From Arthrobacter sp. MYb214 (GTDB taxonomy: Bacteria; Actinomycetota; Actinomycetes; Actinomycetales; Micrococcaceae), in assembly GCF_002979865.1 (NCBI RefSeq), contig NZ_PCPZ01000001.1, forward strand, positions 744,001 to 808,000: a stretch of 64,000 nt of DNA. Direction: 5' to 3'. The notes beneath the pieces were generated by a model. It worked only from the letters and a program-made list of their open reading frames with translations, was not told the DNA's origin and ran no database searches. The translations under genes were made by a program, and so were the position numbers. Position 1 is the first letter of the stretch. Every line of letters starts with the position of its first letter. Below, in pieces: positions 19,547-27,935 of this stretch.

Positions 19547-19924
19547 CTACCTTGGCAGGGAACTAAATGCCGCGCGCAAGTACTTCACCGCGGTCGCTTC
19601 GTCGACCGACCACAGTTGGGCGATGCGGGCCAGATCGGCGGCCGCATCGCTGACTTCCTGCTCTGCACGATTCTCCGCGGCTTGGACCACGGTTCCATGG
19701 CGGCCGCGGGTGACCACTGCACCCTGCAGCTCAAGTTCCTTGTAGACCTTGGCGACGGTATTCACCGCGAGGTTCAAGGTGCCCGAGAGCGCACGAACCG
19801 ACGGCAATTTGGTGCCCGGAGCTAGTTTGCCCTTGGCGATAGCTGAGAGGATCTGCTCGCGGACCTGCTGATACGGCGCCACGCCCGAGTTCGGCTCGAT
19901 CTTGATGAATTCCAGTTCGGTCAT
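19547..19924 (-). CDS. GntR family transcriptional regulator, YtrA-like
   Basis: A 125-residue DNA-binding protein consisting of a winged helix plus a short C-terminal helix, the YtrA subtype without a large effector domain. The HTH is visible in PYQQVREQILSAIAKGKLAPG and KLPSVRALSGTLNLAVNTVAK (residues about 14-55), followed by the wing VVTRGRHGTVV. The ATG at 19924 follows GGAG by 6 nt. An ATG at 19957 lies 7 nt after TAGGCT and could be a leaderless start adding 11 residues. It is divergent from the MBL hydrolase and may control it. YtrA-type genes usually pair with ABC transporters; none is seen here. Confidence 0.85.
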   Translation of the reverse strand: MTELEFIKIEPNSGVAPYQQVREQILSAIAKGKLAPGTKLPSVRALSGTLNLAVNTVAKVYKELELQGAVVTRGRHGTVVQAAENRAEQEVSDAAADLARIAQLWSVDEATAVKYLRAAFSSLPR

Positions 19925-19964
19925 CCTGCACTCCATCCTTTGGACTGTGTTTGGCATTTATCCG

Positions 19965-20000
19965 AGCCTATCGCGTCAGCCGGGATCTGCACCGTAGTCT
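19965..20000. promoter_or_regulatory. Back-to-back promoters of the GntR and MBL genes
   Basis: On the minus strand TAGGCT (19965-19970) is a -10 for the GntR gene. On the plus strand TAGTCT (19995-20000) lies 6 nt before the MBL ATG. The spacing means one regulator bound here could affect both. The -35 elements are weak. Confidence 0.45.
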
Positions 20001-20006
20001 GGTTGC

Positions 20007-20660
20007 ATGAACGAACTATTGCTGAACGATGTGACCGTCCGTTGGGTCTCAGTATCCGACATGGCAAACAACGTGTACCTGGTAACTAATCGGAAGACCG
20101 GCGAACAGCTGCTGGTGGATGCGGCGGATGACATGCCGGCCATCGAGCGGCTCATCCAGGCGGCCAGTGAAGACGCGAGCGATCCGCGCCTTATCGGCAT
20201 CGCCACGACGCATCAGCACTGGGACCACGTGCGCGCGTTGGCCGAAGCCGTGGAGAAGTACCCGGTGCCAACCTACGCCGGTGCAGACGATGTCGCCGGC
20301 ATCGCTGAAGAATGCGGGGTCAAGATCGAGCATGCGCTGAACCACGGCGACCAGCTGAAGCTGGGCGATGTGATCATCGAGGCGATCCACCTGCGAGGGC
20401 ATACACCGGGTTCGCTCGGCTATGCGCTGGTTGATTCCTCCGGCCAGCCGGTAGTGCTCAGCGGCGACAGCTTGTTCCCCGGAGGCGTGGGCAACACATG
20501 GAAGGACCCGCAGCGGTTCCTCTCTTTGCTCACCGACGTCACCGAACGCATCTTCGACCGCTTCCCGGACGAAACCAAGGTTCTGCCGGGGCACGGAGAT
20601 TCGACGACACTGGGGACAGAACGCCCGAATTTGGAGCAGTGGCGCGAACGCGGGTGGTAG
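20007..20660 (+). CDS. MBL-fold metallo-hydrolase
   Basis: A 217-residue metallo-beta-lactamase-fold hydrolase of the glyoxalase II-like group. The metal site motif TTHQHWDH is near residues 67-74, followed by the second histidine in LRGHTPGSLGY near 131, the bridging aspartate in LSGDSLFPGG near 151 and a late histidine in LPGHGDSTT near 194. These proteins hydrolyse thioesters, lactones or related bonds using two metals; the substrate here is unknown. It is divergent from a YtrA-like GntR regulator and ends with a hairpin terminator, so it is a single-gene unit. Confidence 0.9.
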   Translation: MNELLLNDVTVRWVSVSDMANNVYLVTNRKTGEQLLVDAADDMPAIERLIQAASEDASDPRLIGIATTHQHWDHVRALAEAVEKYPVPTYAGADDVAGIAEECGVKIEHALNHGDQLKLGDVIIEAIHLRGHTPGSLGYALVDSSGQPVVLSGDSLFPGGVGNTWKDPQRFLSLLTDVTERIFDRFPDETKVLPGHGDSTTLGTERPNLEQWRERGW

Positions 20661-20674
20661 CCCTTTGACTGCAT

Positions 20675-20700
20675 TGCCAGCGGCATCCGTGCCGCTGGCA
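20675..20700 (+). terminator. Terminator after the MBL hydrolase gene
   Basis: A perfect 10-bp inverted repeat (TGCCAGCGGC at 20675-20684 with 20691-20700) and 6-nt loop lies 15 nt after the stop. The following bases contain GTTTA rather than a long T-run. Confidence 0.65.
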
Positions 20701-20758
20701 GCAGCGTTTAATGGTGCGGGACCTCTTCCAGCTGATGCTTGCAGCCGGAACAGATCCG

Positions 20759-20764
20759 TATAAT
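20759..20764 (+). promoter_or_regulatory. -10 element of the PAP2 gene
   Basis: TATAAT, the exact consensus, ends 8 nt before the GTG start at 20773, so the transcript is expected to begin at or next to the start codon. No good -35 is seen. Confidence 0.55.
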
Positions 20765-20772
20765 CACCACTT

Positions 20773-21414
20773 GTGAATTCACGGTCCTCCGCACCAATTT
20801 CCGTCTTCCCTTCGCGGACAGCCATCATCGTCGCGGTTCTCGCCGTGCTGGCGATGGCCTCCTATCCGTTGCGTGATGCCTTGTACCTGGGGATTTCAGG
20901 AACTGTTGCCCAGTCGGCGCTGCTCTCCGCAGCGGCTGTGTTCTTTTCCGAGATCTTGCTCTTGATGCTGATGGCCGGGGCCTGCACGCTCGCCGTCCTG
21001 TGCTGGTTCCGTAATCGAGTTGCGTTTTGGCGCCTGGTTTCAGGCGCGATTGGTGCGGTAGCGGCCTATGGCCTGAGCGAGCTGGCCAAGATCCTGGTCG
21101 CCGAGGAACGCCCCTGCCGCGCCCTGGATGCTCTCACCGCAGTGGCATGCCCGGAAGCAGGCGACTGGTCCTGGCCCTCCAACCATTCGGTCGTCGCCGC
21201 CGGCGTCGCCGCAGCCTGCACGCTGGCCCTTCCGAAGCTGGCCAAGTACGCGATACCGGCCGTCTTGCTCATTGCCCTGTCCCGCGTGGGCGTAGGCGCC
21301 CACTTCGTCCACGATGTCTTCTCCGGGGTGGCGTTGGGCATCCTGGTTGTCCTGGTCTGCGTCCGCGTGCTGCCCGGCATCGTGCAAAGGTGCCTGGCGG
21401 GAAGCAATCGCTGA
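20773..21414 (+). CDS. PAP2 family phosphatase, membrane-bound
   Basis: An integral membrane phosphatase of 213 residues with about six hydrophobic segments. The three PAP2 signature motifs are complete: KILVAEERP (K-x6-RP) near residue 102, WPSNHSVVAAG (PSxH) near 136 and SRVGVGAHFVHD (SR-x5-H-x3-D) near 170. Family members dephosphorylate undecaprenyl pyrophosphate, phosphatidylglycerol phosphate or other lipid phosphates on the outer face of the membrane. The start is GTG at 20773, chosen because a consensus -10 is placed 8 nt before it. The next gene is convergent. Confidence 0.9.
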   Translation: MNSRSSAPISVFPSRTAIIVAVLAVLAMASYPLRDALYLGISGTVAQSALLSAAAVFFSEILLLMLMAGACTLAVLCWFRNRVAFWRLVSGAIGAVAAYGLSELAKILVAEERPCRALDALTAVACPEAGDWSWPSNHSVVAAGVAAACTLALPKLAKYAIPAVLLIALSRVGVGAHFVHDVFSGVALGILVVLVCVRVLPGIVQRCLAGSNR

Positions 21415-21461
21415 GCCAGCTCACCCTCGAAGCGCTCTGACGATGCCGAGCCTGGAGCAAA

Positions 21462-22253
21462 TCAGCCGAGCTTGTGCCCGATCATGAAAATCCTGCGGAA
21501 CGGGAAGTTCGTCAGGACGGTACCGTCCTGCGAAGCAAATGACGGGTAGTGCGTGGAGACTTCGGCCCGGTAGTCGTTTTCGAACTCCCGATAGTCTTCG
21601 TCGCTGAGCGTGTGGCGAATGGGCAGCAGCGCCGTCCCGCGAACCCAGTTCAGGATCGGGTCCTCCCCCGCGAGCAGCTGATGGTAGGTGGTTTCCCAGA
21701 CATTAGCCTGGAACCCCGCGTCCAGGAAGATCCGCTGGTATTCGCCGGGCTCGCCCACCACGTCGTCATGGCGCAGCACCCCTGCCAGCTGGCCGGACCA
21801 CTTCGGGCTGTCGGCAACTGCGCGCATCACCGCATGCGACGGAGAGCCGAAATTGCCCGGGACCTGGATGGCCACGTTCGCTCCGGGCTTCAGGTGCTCC
21901 AGCCAACCGGCCAGCAACTCGCGGTGCCCCGGAAGCCATTGCAGCATCGCGTTGGAGAACAGCAGGTCCGTGTCGGAGTCAGGGGTCCACGCCGTGGCAT
22001 CGGCCAGCGCGAAGCCCAGGTTTTCCTCGTGCTCGCTCTGCGTGGCCCTGGCGATCATCTCCGGTGAGGAATCAAGTCCGGTGACCTGCGCTTGCGGCCA
22101 GCGCTGGGCCAGCAGCCGGGTCATATTTCCCGGCCCGCACCCCAGATCGATGACCTTCGACGCGTCAACCGAGACCAGCTGCCCCAGCAAATCCAGGTAC
22201 GGGCGGCCCCGGTAATCGGAGAATTCGGTGTATTTCGTCGGATCCCATTTCAT
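21462..22253 (-). CDS. tam: Trans-aconitate 2-methyltransferase
   Basis: A SAM-dependent methyltransferase of 263 residues that methylates trans-aconitate, an inhibitor of aconitase, in the cytoplasm. The N-terminus MKWDPTKYTEFSDYRGRP resembles E. coli Tam. Motif I is VIDLGCGPGNMTRLLAQRWP near 33, motif II-like GLDSSPEMIARA near 57, and the family block LLFSNAMLQWLPGHRELL near 94. The ATG at 22253 is chosen because TAGGCT lies 7 nt upstream; nine further upstream codons are possible but unlike the family. It is divergent from the DUF3516 helicase. Confidence 0.9.
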   Translation of the reverse strand: MKWDPTKYTEFSDYRGRPYLDLLGQLVSVDASKVIDLGCGPGNMTRLLAQRWPQAQVTGLDSSPEMIARATQSEHEENLGFALADATAWTPDSDTDLLFSNAMLQWLPGHRELLAGWLEHLKPGANVAIQVPGNFGSPSHAVMRAVADSPKWSGQLAGVLRHDDVVGEPGEYQRIFLDAGFQANVWETTYHQLLAGEDPILNWVRGTALLPIRHTLSDEDYREFENDYRAEVSTHYPSFASQDGTVLTNFPFRRIFMIGHKLG

Positions 22254-22260
22254 ATTCCCG

Positions 22261-22321
22261 AGCCTAAACGAGAGGCGCACGCAACAACTAGCCCCCAGTC
22301 ACAGTTCTCAACCGATAGGCT
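22261..22321. promoter_or_regulatory. Divergent promoters of tam and the DUF3516 helicase
   Basis: Both genes have the same -10 hexamer TAGGCT: minus strand of 22261-22266, 7 nt before the tam ATG, and plus strand 22316-22321, 9 nt before the helicase ATG. Both transcripts are predicted to have no or almost no leader. Confidence 0.5.
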
Positions 22322-22330
22322 AGGAACATC

Positions 22331-24865
22331 ATGTTGCTCACCGATTATCTGCCAGCAGACGCCAAGAACGTATCCGACGACGAAATCTACGAGGCTTTCG
22401 GCCAATGGGTCGCGACCCGTGGCATCAACCTCTACCCCGCACAGGACGAAGCGTCGATGGCGCTGGCCGGCGGCAACAACGTCATCCTGGCCACGCCCAC
22501 CGGCTCGGGCAAGTCCATGGTTGCCATCGCAGCCCACTTCTACGCCATGGCCCGCGACCAGATCAGCTTCTACACCGCGCCGATCAAGGCGCTGGTCTCC
22601 GAGAAGTTCTTCGACCTGTGCAAGATCTTCGGCGCAGAGAACGTCGGCATGGTCACCGGTGATTCCTCGGTGAACGCCGACGCCCCGATCATCTGCTGCA
22701 CCGCTGAGATCCTGGCGAACATCGCCCTGCGCGAAGGCTCCAAGGCGGACGTGGGCTGCGTGATCATGGATGAGTTCCACTTCTACGCCGATCCGCAGCG
22801 CGGCTGGGCCTGGCAGGTGCCGCTGATCGAACTGCCGCAGGCGCAGTTCCTGCTGATGAGCGCCACCCTGGGCGATGTCACCCGCTTCGAGCAGGAACTC
22901 GAAGAGCGCACCGGCACCCCGACGGTGACTGTCGCGCACACCGAGCGCCCAATCCCGCTGCACTTCTACTACTCCATGGAGCCGGTGCAGGAGGCCGTGG
23001 AGGAACTGATCAAGACCAAGCAGGTGCCGATCTACATCGTGCACTTCTCCCAGCTCGATGCCATCGACCGCGCCACCGGGCTGATGAGCGTGAATGTGGC
23101 CACGCGCGAGGAGAAGGAAAAGATCTCCGAGATGATCGGCGGATTCCGCTTTGCCGCCGGGTTCGGCAAGACGCTGAACCGCCTGGTGCGCCACGGCATC
23201 GGCATCCACCACGCCGGCATGCTGCCCAAGTACCGCCGCCTGGTCGAGCAGCTGGCACAGGCCGGCCTGCTCAAGGTCATCTGCGGCACCGACACCCTGG
23301 GGGTGGGCATCAATGTGCCGATCCGCACCGTGGTGATCACCGCGCTGTCCAAGTTCGACGGCACCCGTACGCGCATCGTGAACGCCCGCGAATTCCACCA
23401 GATTGCCGGGCGCGCGGGCCGCGCAGGTTTCGATACCGCAGGCACCGTGCTGGTGCAGGCTCCGGAGCATGCGATCGAGAACCACAAGGCCATGGAAAAG
23501 GCGCTGAAGAAGCACGGCGAGGGCTCTTCCAAGCTCAAGCAGATCCCGAAGAAGAAGCCGCCGCAGAACTTCGTGACCTGGGGCGAGAAGACCTTCGAGA
23601 AGATCGTCGAGGCCGCCCCCGAGACGCTGAAGTCCTCATTCCAGGTCTCGCACTCGATGCTGCTGAACCTGCTGGAGCGCGAGGACAATTCGTTCGAGGC
23701 CGCCCAGCGCCTGCTCAGCGAAAACCACGAGACCCCGGCGTCCCAGCGCAAGCTGAAGCTGCGCGCCCTGGGAATCCTGCGCGAACTGATCGCCACCGAG
23801 GTGGTCGTGCGCCGCAATGAGCCAGACGAATACGGCAACTACTATGAGCTGACCGTGCACCTGCAGCAGAACTTCGCGCTGAACCAGCCGCTCTCGCCCT
23901 TCGCGCTGGCCGCCCTGGACCTGCTGGATCCGGATTCGGCCAGCTATGCGCTGGATGTCGTTTCGGTGATCGAGGCGACCTTGGAAAAGCCGCGCCAGGT
24001 GCTCTCCGGCCAGGAGAAGAAGGCCCGCGGCGAGGCCATCGCCGCGATGAAGGCCGAAGGCATGGACTACAACGACCGCATGAACGCACTGGATGAAATC
24101 ACCTATGCGATGCCGCTGGCCGAGAAGCTGGAAAGCGCCTTCGAGCAGTACCGCTCCGGCGCGCCGTGGCTCTCGGACTTCGAACTGGCGCCGAAGTCGA
24201 TCGTGCGCGACATGTACGAACGCGCCATGGGCTTCTCCGATTTCGTCCAGTACTACCAGCTGGCCCGCTCCGAGGGCGTGCTGCTGCGCTACCTCACCGA
24301 TGCCTACAAGGCCCTGCGACAGACCGTTCCCCAGGACGCGCTGCGCGAGGACCTCGAAGACCTGATCGAATGGCTCGGCGAGATGATCCGCCAGATCGAC
24401 TCCTCGCTGCTGGACGAATGGGAAGAGCTCTCCCGCGGCGAGCTGAGCGAGGCAACCGAAACCGCACCGCCTCCGGCACCGGAAAAGCTGACCAGCAATG
24501 TGCGCGCCTTCCGCGTAATGGTCCGCAACGAGATGTTCCGCCGGGTGAAGCTCTTCGCCGATGAGCAGGACAAGGCCCTGGGCGAGCTCGACGGGCATAG
24601 CGGCTTCGACGCGGACACCTGGGCCGATGCCATGGACGACTACTTCGACGAGCACGAGGACATCGACGACGGTCCCGCCGGACGCGGCTCGAAGCTGTTC
24701 ATCATCAAGGACATGCCCCAGCGCACCTGGGAGGTGCGCCAGATCTTCGCCGACCCATCCGAGCACCACGACTGGGGCATCACCGCCACCATCTCGCTGG
24801 ATGACTCGGACGAGGCCGGCGAACCTGTGGTCAAGGTGACTTCGGTGGGCCGCCTGGACTCCTGA
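22331..24865 (+). CDS. DEAD/DEAH box RNA helicase with C-terminal DUF3516 domain
   Basis: An 844-residue superfamily 2 helicase. Motif I is ATPTGSGKSMVAIAA (residues about 54-68), motif II DEFHFY near 149, motif III LMSATLG near 176 and motif VI HQIAGRAGRAGFDT near 355. The C-terminal half matches the actinobacterial DUF3516 helicases, relatives of the Ski2/HelY type. The likely role is RNA unwinding in turnover or ribosome-related processes, which is inference. It overlaps the following NUDIX start by one base (TGATG), so the two are translationally coupled. Codon use is strongly GC-biased, as expected for an expressed core gene. Confidence 0.9.
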   Translation: MLLTDYLPADAKNVSDDEIYEAFGQWVATRGINLYPAQDEASMALAGGNNVILATPTGSGKSMVAIAAHFYAMARDQISFYTAPIKALVSEKFFDLCKIFGAENVGMVTGDSSVNADAPIICCTAEILANIALREGSKADVGCVIMDEFHFYADPQRGWAWQVPLIELPQAQFLLMSATLGDVTRFEQELEERTGTPTVTVAHTERPIPLHFYYSMEPVQEAVEELIKTKQVPIYIVHFSQLDAIDRATGLMSVNVATREEKEKISEMIGGFRFAAGFGKTLNRLVRHGIGIHHAGMLPKYRRLVEQLAQAGLLKVICGTDTLGVGINVPIRTVVITALSKFDGTRTRIVNAREFHQIAGRAGRAGFDTAGTVLVQAPEHAIENHKAMEKALKKHGEGSSKLKQIPKKKPPQNFVTWGEKTFEKIVEAAPETLKSSFQVSHSMLLNLLEREDNSFEAAQRLLSENHETPASQRKLKLRALGILRELIATEVVVRRNEPDEYGNYYELTVHLQQNFALNQPLSPFALAALDLLDPDSASYALDVVSVIEATLEKPRQVLSGQEKKARGEAIAAMKAEGMDYNDRMNALDEITYAMPLAEKLESAFEQYRSGAPWLSDFELAPKSIVRDMYERAMGFSDFVQYYQLARSEGVLLRYLTDAYKALRQTVPQDALREDLEDLIEWLGEMIRQIDSSLLDEWEELSRGELSEATETAPPPAPEKLTSNVRAFRVMVRNEMFRRVKLFADEQDKALGELDGHSGFDADTWADAMDDYFDEHEDIDDGPAGRGSKLFIIKDMPQRTWEVRQIFADPSEHHDWGITATISLDDSDEAGEPVVKVTSVGRLDS

Positions 24866-25332
24866 TGCCCGCCATCAGCTACGCCATCTTGCGGCGCGCC
24901 GACGAAGTCCTGCTTCAACTGAGGTCGGGAACCGGCTACATGGACGGGTTCTGGAGCACGGCGGCCGCCGGGCACGTTGAGCCCGGCGAGGCTGCCGTTG
25001 CCGCCGCCGTTCGCGAAGCCCGTGAGGAACTGGGCATCCGGATCGCGGCAGACCAGCTCCAGCCGCTGTGCACGGTGCACCGCTACCTGCAAGCGGGCAG
25101 CGGCGCCCAATCCCCTGTGGATTTCTTCTTCCTGGCGCGCCAGTGGGACGGTACTCCGCGCCTCATGGAACCGGAGAAAGCCTGCGAGCTTCGCTGGTTC
25201 CCGCTCGATGCCCTGCCGCAGAACCTCGTTGCGCAGGAACACCTGGTACTTTCCCGGCTGGATTCCGGCTTGCCGCCAATTATCTGCATGGGATCCGGCA
25301 CGGCGCTGGACCGGCCCCGGCATCGGGGCTAG
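24865..25332 (+). CDS. NUDIX hydrolase
   Basis: A 155-residue pyrophosphohydrolase. The complete Nudix box G-x5-E-x7-REUxEExGU is present as GHVEPGE, seven residues, then REAREELGI, around residues 33-55. The enzyme cleaves a nucleoside diphosphate linked to another moiety; which substrate is not visible. The N-terminus resembles MutT/ADP-ribose type enzymes (ILRRADEVLLQLRSGTGYMDG). It starts within the helicase stop codon, which suggests joint expression and perhaps a common role in RNA or nucleotide turnover. Confidence 0.9.
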   Translation: MPAISYAILRRADEVLLQLRSGTGYMDGFWSTAAAGHVEPGEAAVAAAVREAREELGIRIAADQLQPLCTVHRYLQAGSGAQSPVDFFFLARQWDGTPRLMEPEKACELRWFPLDALPQNLVAQEHLVLSRLDSGLPPIICMGSGTALDRPRHRG

Positions 25333-25406
25333 TCGCGCACTCGATGCCCGAGGCATTTTCCCGGAGTCCGGTGGCAATGCTGCGGACAGTGCCGTAGGGT
25401 ATGGCC

Positions 25407-25598
25407 ATGAACGGGTACAAGCTTCGCCTGCTCGGGGCAGGCCTCCTGCTGCTGGTCCTGGTCGGGCTGCTCAGCGGCTGGTCCGAGCTCTTTGCTTCCG
25501 GCGCGTGGCTGGCGACCTTGGTCCAGCTCGGTTCGCTGGTCCTGGGCCTGGCCCTGGTCTACCGCGGGGAAAATGCCACGCCGGCCCGGTTCGGCTAG
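25407..25598 (+). CDS. Small membrane protein, 63 residues
   Basis: I do not recognise a family. The protein is almost all hydrophobic: two predicted helices (about residues 5-24 and 31-52) separated by SGWSELFAS, with a short polar tail. The ATG at 25407 lies 6 nt after TAGGGT, the same -10/start geometry as many genes nearby, which supports it as a real leaderless gene; an ATG two codons earlier overlaps that element. It follows the NUDIX gene by 74 nt and is convergent with the APH-like gene. Confidence 0.5.
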   Translation: MNGYKLRLLGAGLLLLVLVGLLSGWSELFASGAWLATLVQLGSLVLGLALVYRGENATPARFG

Positions 25599-25614
25599 CC
25601 TCTGCAATCGCCAA

Positions 25615-26553
25615 CTAGGCCAGCCGCGCCTTGAGCCATCCACCGGTGGCGGCCGCCTGCTTCGCGTGATAGCTGCGCAGCGTGGGCAGTCCCGGAACCT
25701 CGGGCCTGCGCGCCGCGTCCACATAGTAGGCGGCCAGTCCAGCTAAGACCGCGCTGACCGCGTCCGCGCCCACCGATTCGAAGATCGGGTGGGAGGCGGC
25801 AATGGCGTCCGCATCCAGCGCCGGGTCGAAGATCCGCGCTTTAACCAGCACCGTCAACGCGTCATACCATGCGGCGCCCCGCGAAGCCCACGGCCAATCC
25901 ACCAGCAGCACTTCTCCGCCGTCTCCCAGCAGGATGTTGTCCGAGCGCAGATCCGAATGCACCAGCTGGTCTCCGGCCAGCGCCCCGATACCGTCCATGG
26001 CCAGCCCATGGAGTTCTTCCAGGTTCTGTGCCACCCAGGGATCAGCTGGAAGCCAGCCGTCCTGCATGATCCGCCCAAAACCGGCTACGTCCTCGCGCAG
26101 TTCCTCCTCCAGCGGCGGCAGCAGCTCAATCAGGGAATCGGGGGCCTGATGAGCCAGCTGCGCCAGCGTGTCCAGTACCCGTTCCAGCTGTCCGGCCGGC
26201 CAGGGATGCTGCGGGCTGGCCCCTGGGCCTTCGGCGAAGACCAAGGCCTCCCAGCCTTGCCAGCTGATGCGCCCCAGGAACTGCGGAACCGGCAAGGCCG
26301 CCGGGAGCTTGGCCGCTATTGCCGCTTCGCGCGCGTGCAATGCCGTGGCCGGGGCGCTGAGGCCCGGATGCACCGCCTTGGCGAAGACCCGCTGGCCATC
26401 GGCGGTGAGCAGCCGATCGGCGCTGCCCGGGGAAAACCCCGAGGCTTGGCTTAGCGCCCGGATCACCCGGGATCCAAGGTGCGATTCGATCCGCGCGCGC
26501 AGTTCTCCGGGAAGCTGATCCCAGGTGATGCGCCGGGTGAATTGAAACTGCAT
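25615..26553 (-). CDS. Aminoglycoside phosphotransferase (APH) family kinase
   Basis: A cytoplasmic kinase-like protein of 312 residues. The catalytic loop is LVHSDLRSDNILL near residue 195 (Asp and Asn of the H-x-D-x4-N pattern) and the metal-binding aspartate is in VLLVDWPWASRG near 216. The family includes antibiotic kinases, but also kinases for small metabolites and cryptic members, and nothing here points to resistance. The ATG at 26553 is preferred because CATGAT stands 7 nt upstream; an ATG four codons earlier is possible. It stands alone between convergent and same-strand neighbours. Confidence 0.85.
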   Translation of the reverse strand: MQFQFTRRITWDQLPGELRARIESHLGSRVIRALSQASGFSPGSADRLLTADGQRVFAKAVHPGLSAPATALHAREAAIAAKLPAALPVPQFLGRISWQGWEALVFAEGPGASPQHPWPAGQLERVLDTLAQLAHQAPDSLIELLPPLEEELREDVAGFGRIMQDGWLPADPWVAQNLEELHGLAMDGIGALAGDQLVHSDLRSDNILLGDGGEVLLVDWPWASRGAAWYDALTVLVKARIFDPALDADAIAASHPIFESVGADAVSAVLAGLAAYYVDAARRPEVPGLPTLRSYHAKQAAATGGWLKARLA

Positions 26554-26631
26554 GGTTCGGATCATGCCAGATCACCGGCTGCCAGCCAAAGCGCGTTGCA
26601 CTGCGGCGAGCCGGCAGCGGGCCGGGGGCCG

Positions 26632-27384
26632 TCAGGCGACGATCAGCGCGATGCCCACATAGGTAGTGAGCAGCGTCGCGAGCAGCCATTCTGCGGTGGA
26701 GCCCGTCTCGGCCAGAATCGGCAATGCCACCCGCCCATTGGACTTCCAGCAGCCGCCAATCAGCGGCAGCCGGCGGAACCAGCGCGGCGAGCCGATCTTG
26801 ATCGGCCACAGCAGGTTGCAGCCGCCGATGGTCAGCATGTCGCCCAGCACGTGCACGATCGCGCCCAGGGAGACTGCCATCAGGAACCAGAGGTTCTGCT
26901 CCGGCGCATTCATCCCGACGAAAGTCCCGGCGGCCAAGGCGATAATCCAGCACAGCAGCGGCGGCATGAATTTCATGGTCTTCACCGCGAAGGAAATCAG
27001 CAGGATCGCGAACAGCGCCGCGGCCGGGTAGACCGTGCCCAACGCCGCGGTCTGCACATCCCAGCCGTTGGCCAGCCAGGCCAGGAAGATGAAGAAGGCG
27101 ATGCCGATCAGCGAATGGGTGCCGTTGCGGTGCCCGCCCGAAACCGAACCGACAATCCGCGTGAAAATGCTGGAGAACGGGGGCAGCGAGCGGGCGATCG
27201 TGGCCCCATGGTGATCCGCGTCGGGCAACAGGGCCGCGCCAGCGCAGACGATCGCGCCGGCCAGGGTTTCCCAGCGGTCCATCTGGAAAGTTCCCAGCCC
27301 CAGGTTCACCGAACCCACGGTGACGTCAGTTGTAATTGCCAACCATGCGGCTGCGCCGCTCACCGCGTGGTGTCCACCCATCAT
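26632..27384 (-). CDS. Membrane-bound metal-dependent hydrolase, YdjM/DUF457 family
   Basis: A polytopic membrane protein of 250 residues with about six hydrophobic helices. The family signature is visible: an N-terminal GGHHAVSGAAAW, then GAALLPDADHHGATIAR near residue 47 and GGHRNGTHSLIGIAFF near 80, which place His and Asp residues like those of the LexA-regulated YdjM group. The catalytic role is inferred from the family, and no substrate is known. ATG at 27384 follows TAAGGT by 7 nt, so the mRNA is predicted leaderless. It is divergent from the GNAT gene. Confidence 0.82.
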   Translation of the reverse strand: MMGGHHAVSGAAAWLAITTDVTVGSVNLGLGTFQMDRWETLAGAIVCAGAALLPDADHHGATIARSLPPFSSIFTRIVGSVSGGHRNGTHSLIGIAFFIFLAWLANGWDVQTAALGTVYPAAALFAILLISFAVKTMKFMPPLLCWIIALAAGTFVGMNAPEQNLWFLMAVSLGAIVHVLGDMLTIGGCNLLWPIKIGSPRWFRRLPLIGGCWKSNGRVALPILAETGSTAEWLLATLLTTYVGIALIVA

Positions 27385-27391
27385 GCATTCA

Positions 27392-27439
27392 ACCTTAGGT
27401 CTGGTCACCGACGTTTTAGCGGTGCGACGGAGGTAAGCT
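27392..27439. promoter_or_regulatory. Divergent promoters of the DUF457 and GNAT genes
   Basis: TAAGGT on the minus strand (27392-27397) is 7 nt before the DUF457 ATG. TAAGCT on the plus strand (27434-27439) is 7 nt before the GNAT ATG. The two -10 elements are 36 nt apart. Confidence 0.5.
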
Positions 27440-27446
27440 GGAACAC

Positions 27447-27935
27447 ATGAGTATTGTGCGTGAAGCTGTTCCGGGCGACTGCCCGCAGATCTTGGCGATG
27501 ATCCAGGAATTGGCCGACTATGAAAGGGAACCTGATGCGGTGCTCAACACCGCAGCAGACCTCCAATCCCATCTGTTCGGCCCCGATCCCCAGGTCTTCG
27601 CCCATGTTGCCGAGGATGAAACCGGGACGCTCAGGGGCATGGCCCTGTGGTATCTGACCTACTCCACTTGGGAAGGCCGGCACGGCATCCATCTGGAGGA
27701 TCTGTATGTGCGCGAATCCCAGCGCGGTTCAGGCACCGGGACCGCGTTGCTGCGCACGCTGGCGCAGATCTGCGTCGAACGCGGCTACAAGCGCCTGGAA
27801 TGGTCAGTGCTGGATTGGAACGAGCCGGCCATCAGGTTCTACGACGCCATCGGTTCCAGCTCCATGGACGGCTGGAGCACCCGGCGCCTGGACGGCGAAG
27901 CACTGCAACAACTTGGCATGCAAGGAGCGAGCTAA
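27447..27935 (+). CDS. GNAT family N-acetyltransferase, SSAT-like
   Basis: A 162-residue acetyltransferase similar to the spermidine/spermine or thialysine acetyltransferase (SAT2) group: IVREAVPGDCPQILAMIQELADYER, then FAHVAEDETG, GMALWYLTYSTWEGRHGIHL and the acetyl-CoA loop VRESQRGSGTGTALL near residues 89-103. The C-terminal NEPAIRFYDAIGSS is the typical last motif. These enzymes acetylate small amines. The stop codon overlaps the start of the next gene (TAATG), so the two form an operon with translational coupling. Confidence 0.9.
   Translation: MSIVREAVPGDCPQILAMIQELADYEREPDAVLNTAADLQSHLFGPDPQVFAHVAEDETGTLRGMALWYLTYSTWEGRHGIHLEDLYVRESQRGSGTGTALLRTLAQICVERGYKRLEWSVLDWNEPAIRFYDAIGSSSMDGWSTRRLDGEALQQLGMQGAS

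Noticed and set aside
27647-27934. Longer start for the S33 peptidase
   Set aside because: It lies inside the GNAT gene; the ATG at 27935 has AAGGAG and the TAATG overlap.
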